Assembly (NCBI GenBank): GCA_001766965.1
Contig: MEKM01000108.1
Coordinates: 1-6,096, forward strand
DNA: 6,096 nt
Direction: 5' to 3'
Source of the DNA: Acidobacteria bacterium RIFCSPHIGHO2_01_FULL_67_28
Lineage (GTDB): Bacteria > Acidobacteriota > Terriglobia > Acidiferrales > 2-02-FULL-67-57
The notes under the pieces are model-generated. The model was given only the letters and a program-made list of their open reading frames with translations. It was not told where the DNA came from and made no database searches. Shown piece after piece: positions 1 to 5,646 of this stretch. Numbering within the stretch: position 1 is the stretch's first letter; each line of letters opens with the position of its first letter. The position numbers and the translations under genes were made by a program.

Positions 1-1
1 C

Positions 2-328
2 TTCCGCTACGGCGGGGAAGAGTTCACTTTGGTGTTTGCGGACCGGTCCGCGAAAGAGGCCTTGCCCTTTGCCGAGTCGCTGCGGCAGGCGATTGCCAGC
101 AGCGGCTTTGTCTTGCGGGGGCCCGATCGTCCCCAGGACAAACCCGAGCAGAAAGTCGAGCCCAAGTCGAAAAAATCCGTGACCATTGCCATCAGCATCG
201 GGTTGGCCGAGCGCTCGAAGAGCCATTCGACCCCGGAGCTGGTCTTGGAGGCGGCCGACCACGCCCTCTACCGCGCCAAAGAGGCCGGGCGGAACTGCAC
301 GAAGCTCGCCGAAGGCACTGCGGGTTGA
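2..328 (+). CDS. GGDEF diguanylate cyclase, C-terminal part (5' end outside window)
   Basis: This is the last 108 codons of a diguanylate cyclase, which makes cyclic di-GMP from two GTP. The fragment opens with FRYGGEEF, the GG(D/E)EF active-site loop, intact in its GGEEF form. It continues with the usual helix (ALPFAESLRQAI), the VTIAISIG strand and the family's C-terminal signature ADHALYRAKEAGRNC, and ends 8 residues later at TGA 326-328. Between the helix and the VTIAISIG strand (fragment residues about 38-58) there is a charged Pro/Lys/Glu/Asp-rich stretch, longer than the short loop usual at that place. The RxxD inhibitory site would lie just upstream of the fragment and cannot be judged, nor can any N-terminal sensor domain. 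The catalytic motif suggests an active enzyme. The next feature downstream is on the opposite strand, so the gene ends its transcription unit here. Confidence 0.93.
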   Translation, partial: FRYGGEEFTLVFADRSAKEALPFAESLRQAIASSGFVLRGPDRPQDKPEQKVEPKSKKSVTIAISIGLAERSKSHSTPELVLEAADHALYRAKEAGRNCTKLAEGTAG

Positions 329-403
329 TCCCGGCTCGAGACGGTCATTCGGCTCATCGGCGTTCGTGGGCCAGGGGTTAAAAGAGTGGCGCGCCCGGAG
401 GGA

Positions 404-431
404 GGAGTTTACCCTGAGCGGAGCCGAAGGG
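404..431. repeat. Dyad-bearing insert in the T loop of the tRNA relic
   Basis: Compared with the intact tRNA, 27 foreign bases (404-430) replace three T-loop bases. The core at 412-431, CCCTGAGCGGAGCCGAAGGG, is an imperfect inverted repeat: its CCCT and AGGG ends pair and the middle is partly mismatched. From memory, the pattern CCCTGAGCGnAGnCGAAGGG occurs as a dispersed repeat in several bacterial phyla and gives spurious peptides containing PERSRR. Here it reads VYPERSRRE on the plus strand. No second copy was seen in this window. Its identity as a dispersed repeat is recalled, not searched. Confidence 0.6.
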
Positions 432-450
432 AACCCCCGACCTTCTGGTT

Positions 451-465
451 TCCGCCGCAGGCGGA
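451..465. repeat. Perfect 6-bp palindrome replacing the anticodon arm of the tRNA relic
   Basis: The sequence TCCGCCGCAGGCGGA is a perfect inverted repeat, with 6-bp arms around a 3-base loop. It sits where the intact tRNA has the 5' anticodon stem and anticodon (779-790), with exact tRNA sequence on both sides. It removes the anticodon and could form a small hairpin in that arm of the relic. Confidence 0.65.
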
Positions 466-467
466 CT

Positions 468-731
468 CTATCCAGAGCTGCCGGATTGAGCGCGCGCAAG
501 GATGCGCTTCAACTCTTCTCGCCCCTGCCCGGATTTCAAGTGTCGTTCGCGACGCATCGCTTCGGCGCGCGTTTCGAATGCCTCCTGACGCACGAGCTCC
601 CACGGGCCTCGATTCTTGGTGGACTTTGTAATCCCGGTATTGTGCTGGCCGAGACGCTGAACAGGATCGGCCGTGAATCCCACATAGTGCCGGCCTGTCG
701 CCAGGCTGCGCAGGACGTAGACAGTGAACAC
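468..731 (-). CDS. GIY-YIG nuclease family protein (small, COG2827/YhbQ-like)
   Basis: This encodes a predicted single-domain GIY-YIG endonuclease of 87 residues. Numbered from the GTG start, the motifs are: TVYVLRS as the GIY strand (Tyr5), HYVGFT as the YIG strand (Tyr16), then PVQRLGQHN (Arg26, His30), STKNRGPWELV, and RRERHLKSGQGREELK with the metal-binding Glu62. The conserved catalytic residues all appear present, so an active nuclease is likely. The GTG at 731-729 is preferred because family members begin only a few residues before the YVYVL strand; TTG at 737-735 is an alternative. The same frame stays open upstream through the tRNA to an ATG at 830, but those residues are translated tRNA and should not be annotated. 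There is no Shine-Dalgarno sequence, and the start is 7 bases after the tRNA CCA with no terminator between, so it is probably cotranscribed with the tRNA. The last residues run into the tRNA relic. The DNA target is unknown. Confidence 0.82.
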   Translation of the reverse strand: MFTVYVLRSLATGRHYVGFTADPVQRLGQHNTGITKSTKNRGPWELVRQEAFETRAEAMRRERHLKSGQGREELKRILARAQSGSSG

Positions 732-738
732 AACCAAA

Positions 739-815
739 TGGCGCGCCCGGAGGGATTCGAACCCCCGACCTTCTGGTTCGTAGCCAGACGCTCTATCCAA
801 CTGAGCTACGGGCGC
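739..815 (-). tRNA. tRNA-Arg(ACG), CCA encoded
   Basis: The minus strand folds into a complete cloverleaf. The acceptor stem is GCGCCCG (815-809) paired with CGGGCGC (749-743). The D arm is GCTC / GAGC with loop AGTTGGATA. The anticodon stem TCTGG / CCAGA carries the loop CTACGAA, giving anticodon ACG (781-779). The variable loop is AGGTC. The T arm is GGGGG / CCCTC, with one G-U pair, and loop TTCGAAT. The discriminator is G (742), followed by genomic CCA (741-739). Anticodon ACG, normally edited to ICG by TadA, reads CGU, CGC and CGA arginine codons. The gene has its own promoter at 830-858, and its 3' end abuts the GIY-YIG gene. Confidence 0.97.
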
Positions 816-829
816 GGGGCAGGAAAACA

Positions 830-858
830 ATTGTAGAGGCCCGGCGCGCGAGTGTCAA
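830..858 (-). promoter_or_regulatory. Sigma70-type promoter of tRNA-Arg (and GIY-YIG)
   Basis: On the minus strand there is a perfect -35 box TTGACA (858-853), a 17-base spacer, and a -10 box TACAAT (835-830) with one mismatch to consensus. Transcription would start near 823, leaving a leader of about 8 bases before the mature tRNA end at 815. With no terminator after the tRNA, this promoter probably also serves the nuclease gene. Confidence 0.82.
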
Positions 859-899
859 CGCGCCCCCGCCACCGCGCAGCAGAACCCGCACCGCGGGAC

Positions 900-928
900 T
901 TGACTTGCCTCCGCAGACCGCCTAGACT
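900..928 (+). promoter_or_regulatory. Sigma70-like promoter of the TonB-dependent receptor gene
   Basis: TTGACT (900-905), a 17-base spacer and TAGACT (923-928) form a plausible housekeeping promoter pointing at the receptor gene, with an expected start near 935 and a leader of about 125 bases. A short inverted repeat, CCCGC-ACC-GCGGG (885-897), lies directly upstream of the -35 box. It could be an operator but is also expected by chance in such GC-rich DNA. The promoter is divergent from the tRNA promoter, with about 41 bases between the two -35 boxes. Confidence 0.6.
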
Positions 929-973
929 CCCAGCGTCCGGGGGCTGATTGGGGCAAGCCCAGGCCAGTTGGTT

Positions 974-1010
974 CCCTTTTTCCCGAGGAGGCTCGGTGAG
1001 CGGAAAAGGG
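974..1010 (+). promoter_or_regulatory. Leader hairpin upstream of the receptor gene
   Basis: Within the predicted 5' leader, CCCTTTTTCC (974-983) pairs with GGAAAAGGG (1002-1010) with one bulged T. Inside it, CGAG (984-987) pairs with CTCG (992-995) around a GAGG loop. The result is an extended, branched-looking hairpin about 40 bases before the ribosome binding site. It matches no riboswitch class I recognise. A role in mRNA stability or translation control is possible but unproven. Confidence 0.4.
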
Positions 1011-1051
1011 GCTTTGCCTTCCCGGTTGCACCCGCCTATCTCTTCTCCAGC

Positions 1052-1057
1052 AGGAGG
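1052..1057 (+). promoter_or_regulatory. Ribosome binding site deciding the receptor start
   Basis: A full AGGAGG lies 4 bases before ATG 1062. It supports that start over the upstream in-frame TTG at 948, which would add 38 residues in front of the signal peptide. Confidence 0.8.
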
Positions 1058-1061
1058 CGTC

Positions 1062-4000
1062 ATGCGCGCGTCCACATTGTTCCGGTATGGTTTGTTTCTC
1101 CTCTCGTTGCTGCTCCTGGTCACGGGAAGCGCCTGGGCGCAGGCGCAGGCCACTACAGGCGTGATTGAAGGCACGGTGACCGACCCGAGTGGCGCCGTCG
1201 TCCCGGGGGCTCAGATCACCGTGACCCACGTGGGCACCGGCTTCGAGCGCCGCGCCACCACCGACGAGAACGGCTTCTACCGCGCCGTGCTGCTGCCCCT
1301 GGGAACCTACCGGGTCACAGCCGAGCACAGCGGGTTTGCGCGGCTCGTGCTGGAAGAGATCGAAGTCACCCTGGGCAGGACCGTGCGCGTGGACGCGCAG
1401 CTGAAGATCGCGCCGGCAGGCGAACAGGTAGTGGTGACCGCCGAAGAACCCCTGGTGGCCGTGGCCCAGACGGAAACGAGTGACGGCCTAGGCGACCGGG
1501 CCGTGCACGAGCTGCCCACCGGCAACCGCAACTACCTCGACTACCTCACCCTCACCCCCAACGTGCACATCAGCATGGGCACCGACGGCCCGCAGATCAA
1601 CGTCAACGGCCAGAAGGGCGTGCAGACCAGCTTCAACGTGGACGGCGCCGGCGCCAACAACACCTTTTTCGGCGAGCAGCGCGGCGGGCAGCGCCCGGTG
1701 GCGAACGTGGTGCTCGAAGCGGTGAAGGAGTTCCAAGTGGTGTCCGAGGGCGCGCCGCCCGAATTCGGCGGCTACTCCGGCGCCTTCATCAACGTGGTCA
1801 CCAAGTCCGGCACCAACGACCTGCACGGCTCGGTCTTCTATTTGCAGGAGGCCGGCGCCCTCACCTGGAGCCTGGCCGACAACACCCGCTGGCGCGACTA
1901 TCACCGCGAGATGACCGGAGCCAGCATCGGCGGGCCCATCGTGAAGGACAAACTCTTTTTCTTCGGCACCTACGAGCAGGTCTACAACAACCTCAACAAG
2001 GCCACCGACCTGACTCACTGCTGCACGACCTTTCCGGGGGGTGTCGCCACCTTTACTTCGCCGACGGCCGGCGGGGTGCCAGTCAACCTGGCCGACTTTT
2101 TCATGGCACGGTTCGGCAGCCTGGAATCCGGCCCCATCTTCCACTCCAACGACCTCCAGGCCTTCCTCGTCAAGGGCGACTGGCATCCGAACCCGGACCA
2201 CACCGTCACACTCCGGCACTACTTCGCCCGCTCCATCCAGGACAACGGCACCTTCGACGTCACCACCTTCGGCCGCACCGCCAACGGCGAAGAGTTCAGC
2301 CGCAGCAACGCCTTCATCGCTTCCTGGACCTGGGCTTATTCGCCCACGCGCTTGAACGAGTTCCGCTTCCAGTACGCCCGCGACTGGCGACCCCGCGAGC
2401 ACGTGCAGCCGCCCGACCTCCCCGATACCTCCATCGGCCCCTGCACCGCCTTGTCGGAATTCGGCTCCACTCCGACCACCGGCTGCATCAGCCAGGGCGG
2501 GATGTCGGGGCGCAACTACCGCTTCGGCCGGCCCTTCTTCCACCCCAGCTCCGTGCTCGATGAGCAGTTCCAGTGGAACGACAACTTCACCATCATTCAC
2601 GGCCGCCACGCCGTCAAAGTCGGCTTCAGCATCTACCACATCCGCATCAAGAACTTCTTCCAGGGGTTTGCCCGCGGCCGCTATACCTTCAGCTCGGTGG
2701 AAGGCTTCCTCAACTTCGTGAACATTGGGCCGAACTTCGTCGAGTGCTCGGACGGCTCCACCAACGCGGCGGCCACCTGTCCGCTGGGCACCTTCATCAC
2801 CGGACCCGTGTCCCTCTACCTCCAGTTCACTCCCATCGGCACCAACACCTTTGACCAGGCCTCGAACAACAACTTCAACCAGGATGAGCAGGGGCTCTTC
2901 ATCCAGGACACCTGGCAGGCGCGGCCGGGCTTGACCCTCACCTACGGGCTGCGCTGGGACAACTTCAACCAGCGCAAACCCATCATGCCGCCCGACCAGA
3001 CCCTCATCGGGCAGTTCCTCGCCGACCCGCTCTTCCCCTCCGACGGCAAAGTCCCCGGCTACCACAAGGCGTTCCAGCCGCGCTTTGGCCTGGCCTGGGA
3101 TCCGTGGAATGACGGCAAGACCGTCTTCCGCCTGAACGGCGGCGTCTTCTTCTCCCGCATCCCGGCGCTGATGGTGGCCAATGGCACCGCCAACAACGGC
3201 TCCATCGCCGGCACCGTATTCCGCGCCAGCTTCCTGGCGCCCTTCGGGCTGGCCCCGCCGGCCTATCCGGATTGCATCCTCGGCCCCTTCACCCCGCCGA
3301 ACTGCCCCACCAACCCGGCGGTGCAGCCGTTTGATCCCGGCGTGGTTCTCTTCTCCGAAGACTTCGTCTATCCGCGCACCTACCAGGGGAGCTTCTGGGT
3401 GGAGCGGGAAATCGCCAGGGACTGGGCCATCTCCGCGGGCTTCAACTACGCCCACGCCACCCACCTGAACCGCCTGGCCGCCTTCAACCATCCCCCAGCG
3501 GTCGGCGTGGCAGCGGACGGCCGCACTTTCTACGGGTTCGGCGCCGGACCGTTCAGCTCCGGCGGCACGAATGGCCCCGCCATCTTCGGCCAGGGCATCG
3601 CCCAGTTCAGCGGCCTCATTACCAGCCAGGCCAGCTCCCTCTACCGTGCCTTCACACTCAAGCTGGACAAGAGGTTCAGCCGGGGCTTCCTGATGACCGC
3701 TCACTACACCTACTCGCGCGACGAGGACGACGACTCCAACGAGCGCGACCAGTTCAGCTTCCAGTACAGCGACCCCGTCAACTTCGGCCCCGAGCGCGGC
3801 CCCAGCAGCCGCGACCAGCGCCACCGCTTCAGCCTCTACGCCCTCTGGAACCTCCCCTACGGCATCACCTGGACCAACACCTTCGTGGCTGCCTCCGCCC
3901 GGCCTCGCTCCGCGCTCTGCAACTTCGACGCCAACGGCGACCTCGACGCCAACGGCGACCGCGTCTTCACCGACGGCGCCGGCAACTACTCCTGCGGGTT

Positions 4001-4322
4001 TGGCGGCGCCGGGCGCGTCGTCGAGCTCGACCCCGGCCAGTTCGTCACCCTCGTGCCCACGCTCACGGGCGGCTTCGACACCGGCCGCAACAGCTTCCGC
4101 CGCGACGACGAGCAGTTCGACTGGAGCATGCGCCTCCAGAAGACCTGGACCTTCCGCGAGCGCTACAACCTCATCCCCATGCTCGAGTTTTTCAACATCA
4201 CCAACCACGACAACTTCCGCTTCCCGGCCTGCGACGAACTGCAGAGCTGCTTCCTGGGGACGTTCCTGCAGATCCCGGGCGACCCCACGCGGGTGCGGCT
4301 CGGTATGCGCTTCGAGTGGTAG
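1062..4322 (+). CDS. TonB-dependent receptor, Oar-like, with carboxypeptidase-regulatory-like N-terminal domain
   Basis: This is an outer-membrane receptor of 1086 residues, predicted to import an unknown substrate using TonB-ExbBD energy. Residues 1-26 are a signal peptide: a short basic start, a hydrophobic core LFLLSLLLLV, and a cleavage site after AWA. Residues about 31-113 form a CarboxypepD_reg-like beta-sandwich (GVIEGTVTDPSGAVVPGAQITV, then TDENGFYRAVLLPLGTYRV). Residues about 125-260 are the plug, including ELPTGNRNYLDYL, INVNGQK, FNVDGA and GAFINVVTKSGTNDLHGSVF. The remainder is a large beta barrel with typical pieces such as KLFFFGTYE, QGLFIQDTWQ and RDQRHRFSLYALWNLPYG. A DANGDLDANGDR stretch near residues 955-966 resembles an acidic turn common in this family. 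The protein ends RLGMRFEW, with a C-terminal aromatic residue as expected for BamA-dependent insertion, though Trp instead of the usual Phe. No substrate-specific neighbours are visible. The start at ATG 1062 is supported by the ribosome binding site and the signal peptide. Confidence 0.95.
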   Translation: MRASTLFRYGLFLLSLLLLVTGSAWAQAQATTGVIEGTVTDPSGAVVPGAQITVTHVGTGFERRATTDENGFYRAVLLPLGTYRVTAEHSGFARLVLEEIEVTLGRTVRVDAQLKIAPAGEQVVVTAEEPLVAVAQTETSDGLGDRAVHELPTGNRNYLDYLTLTPNVHISMGTDGPQINVNGQKGVQTSFNVDGAGANNTFFGEQRGGQRPVANVVLEAVKEFQVVSEGAPPEFGGYSGAFINVVTKSGTNDLHGSVFYLQEAGALTWSLADNTRWRDYHREMTGASIGGPIVKDKLFFFGTYEQVYNNLNKATDLTHCCTTFPGGVATFTSPTAGGVPVNLADFFMARFGSLESGPIFHSNDLQAFLVKGDWHPNPDHTVTLRHYFARSIQDNGTFDVTTFGRTANGEEFSRSNAFIASWTWAYSPTRLNEFRFQYARDWRPREHVQPPDLPDTSIGPCTALSEFGSTPTTGCISQGGMSGRNYRFGRPFFHPSSVLDEQFQWNDNFTIIHGRHAVKVGFSIYHIRIKNFFQGFARGRYTFSSVEGFLNFVNIGPNFVECSDGSTNAAATCPLGTFITGPVSLYLQFTPIGTNTFDQASNNNFNQDEQGLFIQDTWQARPGLTLTYGLRWDNFNQRKPIMPPDQTLIGQFLADPLFPSDGKVPGYHKAFQPRFGLAWDPWNDGKTVFRLNGGVFFSRIPALMVANGTANNGSIAGTVFRASFLAPFGLAPPAYPDCILGPFTPPNCPTNPAVQPFDPGVVLFSEDFVYPRTYQGSFWVEREIARDWAISAGFNYAHATHLNRLAAFNHPPAVGVAADGRTFYGFGAGPFSSGGTNGPAIFGQGIAQFSGLITSQASSLYRAFTLKLDKRFSRGFLMTAHYTYSRDEDDDSNERDQFSFQYSDPVNFGPERGPSSRDQRHRFSLYALWNLPYGITWTNTFVAASARPRSALCNFDANGDLDANGDRVFTDGAGNYSCGFGGAGRVVELDPGQFVTLVPTLTGGFDTGRNSFRRDDEQFDWSMRLQKTWTFRERYNLIPMLEFFNITNHDNFRFPACDELQSCFLGTFLQIPGDPTRVRLGMRFEW

Positions 4323-4335
4323 AATCCTCCTAGGG

Positions 4336-4369
4336 GACGGGGCGGCCCGGCGCACGGCGCCGCCCCGTC
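4336..4369 (+). terminator. GC-rich hairpin between the receptor and SAH hydrolase genes
   Basis: The 11 bases 4336-4346 pair perfectly with 4359-4369, around a 12-base loop that can add a CCG/CGG pairing. The hairpin starts 14 bases after the receptor stop codon and is very stable. No T-run follows, so it is not a classical intrinsic terminator. It may end receptor transcripts without a U-tract, block 3' decay, or influence the hydrolase start, which lies only 15 bases beyond it. It does not resemble the SAH riboswitch consensus as I know it. Confidence 0.5.
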
Positions 4370-4384
4370 ACACCCCGGTTTGCC

Positions 4385-5635
4385 ATGCCCGCTCCCTCCA
4401 CCATCCGCGACCCTTCTCTCGCCGCTGAAGGTGAGCGCAAGATCGAATGGGTCGCGCTCCACTCCCATACCCTGAACGCCCTCCAGCGCAGCCATCTCAA
4501 TGACGGCAGCCTGCGCGGCCGCCGCATCGCCATGGCCATCCACCTCGAGGCCAAGACCGCCCATCTGGCCTGGCTCTTCCACGAAGCCGGCGCCCGGGTG
4601 GCCGTCACCGGCAGCAATCCCTGGAGCACCCAGGATGACGTGGCGGCGGCGCTCGCCCGCCGCGGCCTCGAGGTCCACGCCCTTCACGGCGCCGACCCCG
4701 CCACCTTTGACCAGCACCTGCTGCGCACGCTCGACACCCGGCCTGACCTCATCCTCGACGACGGCGCCGAGCTGGTCGCGCGCCTGCACGAAAAGCGCCG
4801 CGACCTCCTCCCGGGCGTGCGCGCGGCCTCGGAAGAGACCACCAGCGGCGTCCTCCGCCTCGCCGCCATGGAGCGCGAAGGCGCCCTCGCCATCCCCGTC
4901 ATCGCCGCCAACAACGCCCGCTGCAAGCAGATGTTCGACAACCGCTACGGCACCGGCCAGTCCACCCTCACCGCGCTGTTGAGCGCCACCAACCTCCTGC
5001 TGGCCGGCAAGACCACGGTCGTCGTCAGCTACGGCTGGTGCGGGCGCGGCCTGGCGGCCTACGCCCGCGGCTTCGGCGCCCGGGTGGTGGTGGTCGAGAT
5101 CGACCCCATCAAGGCGCTCGAAGCCGTCGCCGAGGGCTTCGAAGTGATGTCGCTCGCCGAAGCGGCGCCGGTCGGCGACCTCTTCATCACCGCCACCGGC
5201 AGCATCCAGGTGCTGCGCCGCGAGCACTTCGAGCGGATGAAGGACGGCGCGCTCATCGCCAACGCCGGGAACTTCGCGCACGAGATTGACATCGCCGCGC
5301 TCGAGCAGCTCGCCGGGGAAGGGCGCGAGGTCCGCCGGCACATCACCGAATACGTGCTCGGCGACGGCCGCCGCCTGCACCTGCTGGCGCACGGGGCGCT
5401 CGTCAACATCGCCGCCGCCGACGGCCACCCGGTCGAGGTCATGGACATGAGCTTTTCCGTGCAGGCGCTCTCGCTGCACTACCTCGCCCGCCACGCCGGC
5501 GAGCTCAAGCCGGGCGTGCACCCGTTGCCGGAAGAGATTGACACCGCCATCGCCCGCGCCCGGCTGGAGCTGCTGGGGGTGAAGCTCGAGAAGCCCACGC
5601 CCGAGCAGGAAGCCTACCGGCAGAGCTGGCGCTGA
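4385..5635 (+). CDS. ahcY: S-adenosylhomocysteine hydrolase, short Thermotoga/archaeal type (divergent active site)
   Basis: At 416 residues this is full length for the short class lacking the C-terminal KPDHYRY tail. The family uses bound NAD to split S-adenosylhomocysteine into adenosine and homocysteine in the cytoplasm. Visible landmarks are: IHLEAKTA (His53 = human His55), SNPWSTQDDVAAAL, LDDGAEL (Asp126 = Asp131), SEETTSGV (Glu151 = Glu156), CKQMFDNRYGTGQS (Lys181 and Asp185 = Lys186 and Asp190), the Rossmann segment SYGWCGRG with the ribose-binding Glu238, and ADGHPVEVMDMSF (His348 = His353). Two residues are off-family: NAGNF has Asn296 where His301 is expected, and Ser215 replaces the first Gly of GxGxxG. 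The start is supported by N-terminal conservation with the downstream paralogue, although no Shine-Dalgarno sequence is visible. It is followed after 11 bases by a second homologue, so the two form an operon. The family call is firm; normal SAH hydrolase activity is likely but not certain. Confidence 0.88.
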   Translation: MPAPSTIRDPSLAAEGERKIEWVALHSHTLNALQRSHLNDGSLRGRRIAMAIHLEAKTAHLAWLFHEAGARVAVTGSNPWSTQDDVAAALARRGLEVHALHGADPATFDQHLLRTLDTRPDLILDDGAELVARLHEKRRDLLPGVRAASEETTSGVLRLAAMEREGALAIPVIAANNARCKQMFDNRYGTGQSTLTALLSATNLLLAGKTTVVVSYGWCGRGLAAYARGFGARVVVVEIDPIKALEAVAEGFEVMSLAEAAPVGDLFITATGSIQVLRREHFERMKDGALIANAGNFAHEIDIAALEQLAGEGREVRRHITEYVLGDGRRLHLLAHGALVNIAAADGHPVEVMDMSFSVQALSLHYLARHAGELKPGVHPLPEEIDTAIARARLELLGVKLEKPTPEQEAYRQSWR

Positions 5636-5636
5636 C

Positions 5637-5640
5637 AGGA
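5637..5640 (+). promoter_or_regulatory. Ribosome binding site of the second SAH hydrolase homologue
   Basis: AGGA lies 6 bases before ATG 5647 and directly after the TGA of the upstream gene. It supports translation from a shared transcript. Confidence 0.5.
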
Positions 5641-5646
5641 TTCGCG

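Larger units (their letters stand above)
387..484 (-). pseudogene. Decayed tRNA-Arg copy downstream of the GIY-YIG gene
   Basis: Read on the minus strand this is a second copy of the tRNA-Arg at 739-815, in the same orientation. Three blocks match the intact gene exactly: 387-403 (acceptor 3' strand, discriminator, CCA and start of the T arm; matches 739-755), 431-450 (T arm, variable loop, 3' anticodon stem; matches 759-778) and 466-474 (D arm; matches 791-799). Between them, 3 T-loop bases are replaced by 27 bases (404-430) and 12 anticodon-arm bases by a 15-base palindrome (451-465). Three D-loop bases are missing, and the 5' acceptor strand no longer pairs with the 3' strand. It therefore cannot fold or decode as a tRNA. 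The 3' end, including CCA, is perfectly kept. The stop codon of the GIY-YIG gene lies inside it. I infer that it arose by tandem duplication or by element insertion at the tRNA. Confidence 0.85.

Noticed and set aside
329..386. Possible terminator or small gene between the GGDEF stop and the tRNA relic
   Set aside because: No stable stem with a T-run on the plus strand and no coding signal were seen. On the minus strand a CTCTTTT tract (386-380) follows the relic, but without a clear adjacent hairpin.
386..631. Plus-strand open frame beginning MARPEGGVYPERSRREPP
   Set aside because: It is a translation across the tRNA relic and its palindromic inserts, antisense to the GIY-YIG gene.
732..830. 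N-terminal extension of the GIY-YIG protein from ATG 830 through the tRNA
   Set aside because: Residues such as APVAQLDRASGYEPEGRGFE are translated tRNA and promoter sequence. The true domain begins at the GTG near 731.
186..836. Plus-strand open frame of 216 codons ending with MARPEGFEPPTFWFVARRSIQLSYGR
   Set aside because: That C-terminal string is the antisense translation of the tRNA-Arg gene, and the rest overlaps the GGDEF end and the antisense of the nuclease. It has no family resemblance and no ribosome binding site.
885..897. Inverted repeat CCCGC-ACC-GCGGG as an operator at the receptor promoter
   Set aside because: A 5-bp palindrome is expected by chance in sequence this GC-rich. 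It is noted within the promoter entry only.
948..1061. Earlier TTG start for the TonB-dependent receptor, adding 38 residues
   Set aside because: It would bury the signal peptide inside the protein. ATG 1062 has an AGGAGG and a proper signal peptide directly after it.
1488..4355. Minus-strand open frame of 955 codons opposite the receptor gene
   Set aside because: It is a low-complexity Val/Ala/Gly/Glu-rich shadow produced by high third-position GC. It has no recognisable domain, and the plus-strand protein is clearly real.
4323..4384. SAH riboswitch upstream of ahcY
   Set aside because: The position would suit one, but the 62-base gap is essentially one simple hairpin and lacks the conserved pseudoknot core I would expect.
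4163..5521. Minus-strand open frame of 452 codons opposite the SAH hydrolase gene
   Set aside because: It has the same GC-driven shadow composition, while the plus strand has strong SAH hydrolase motifs.
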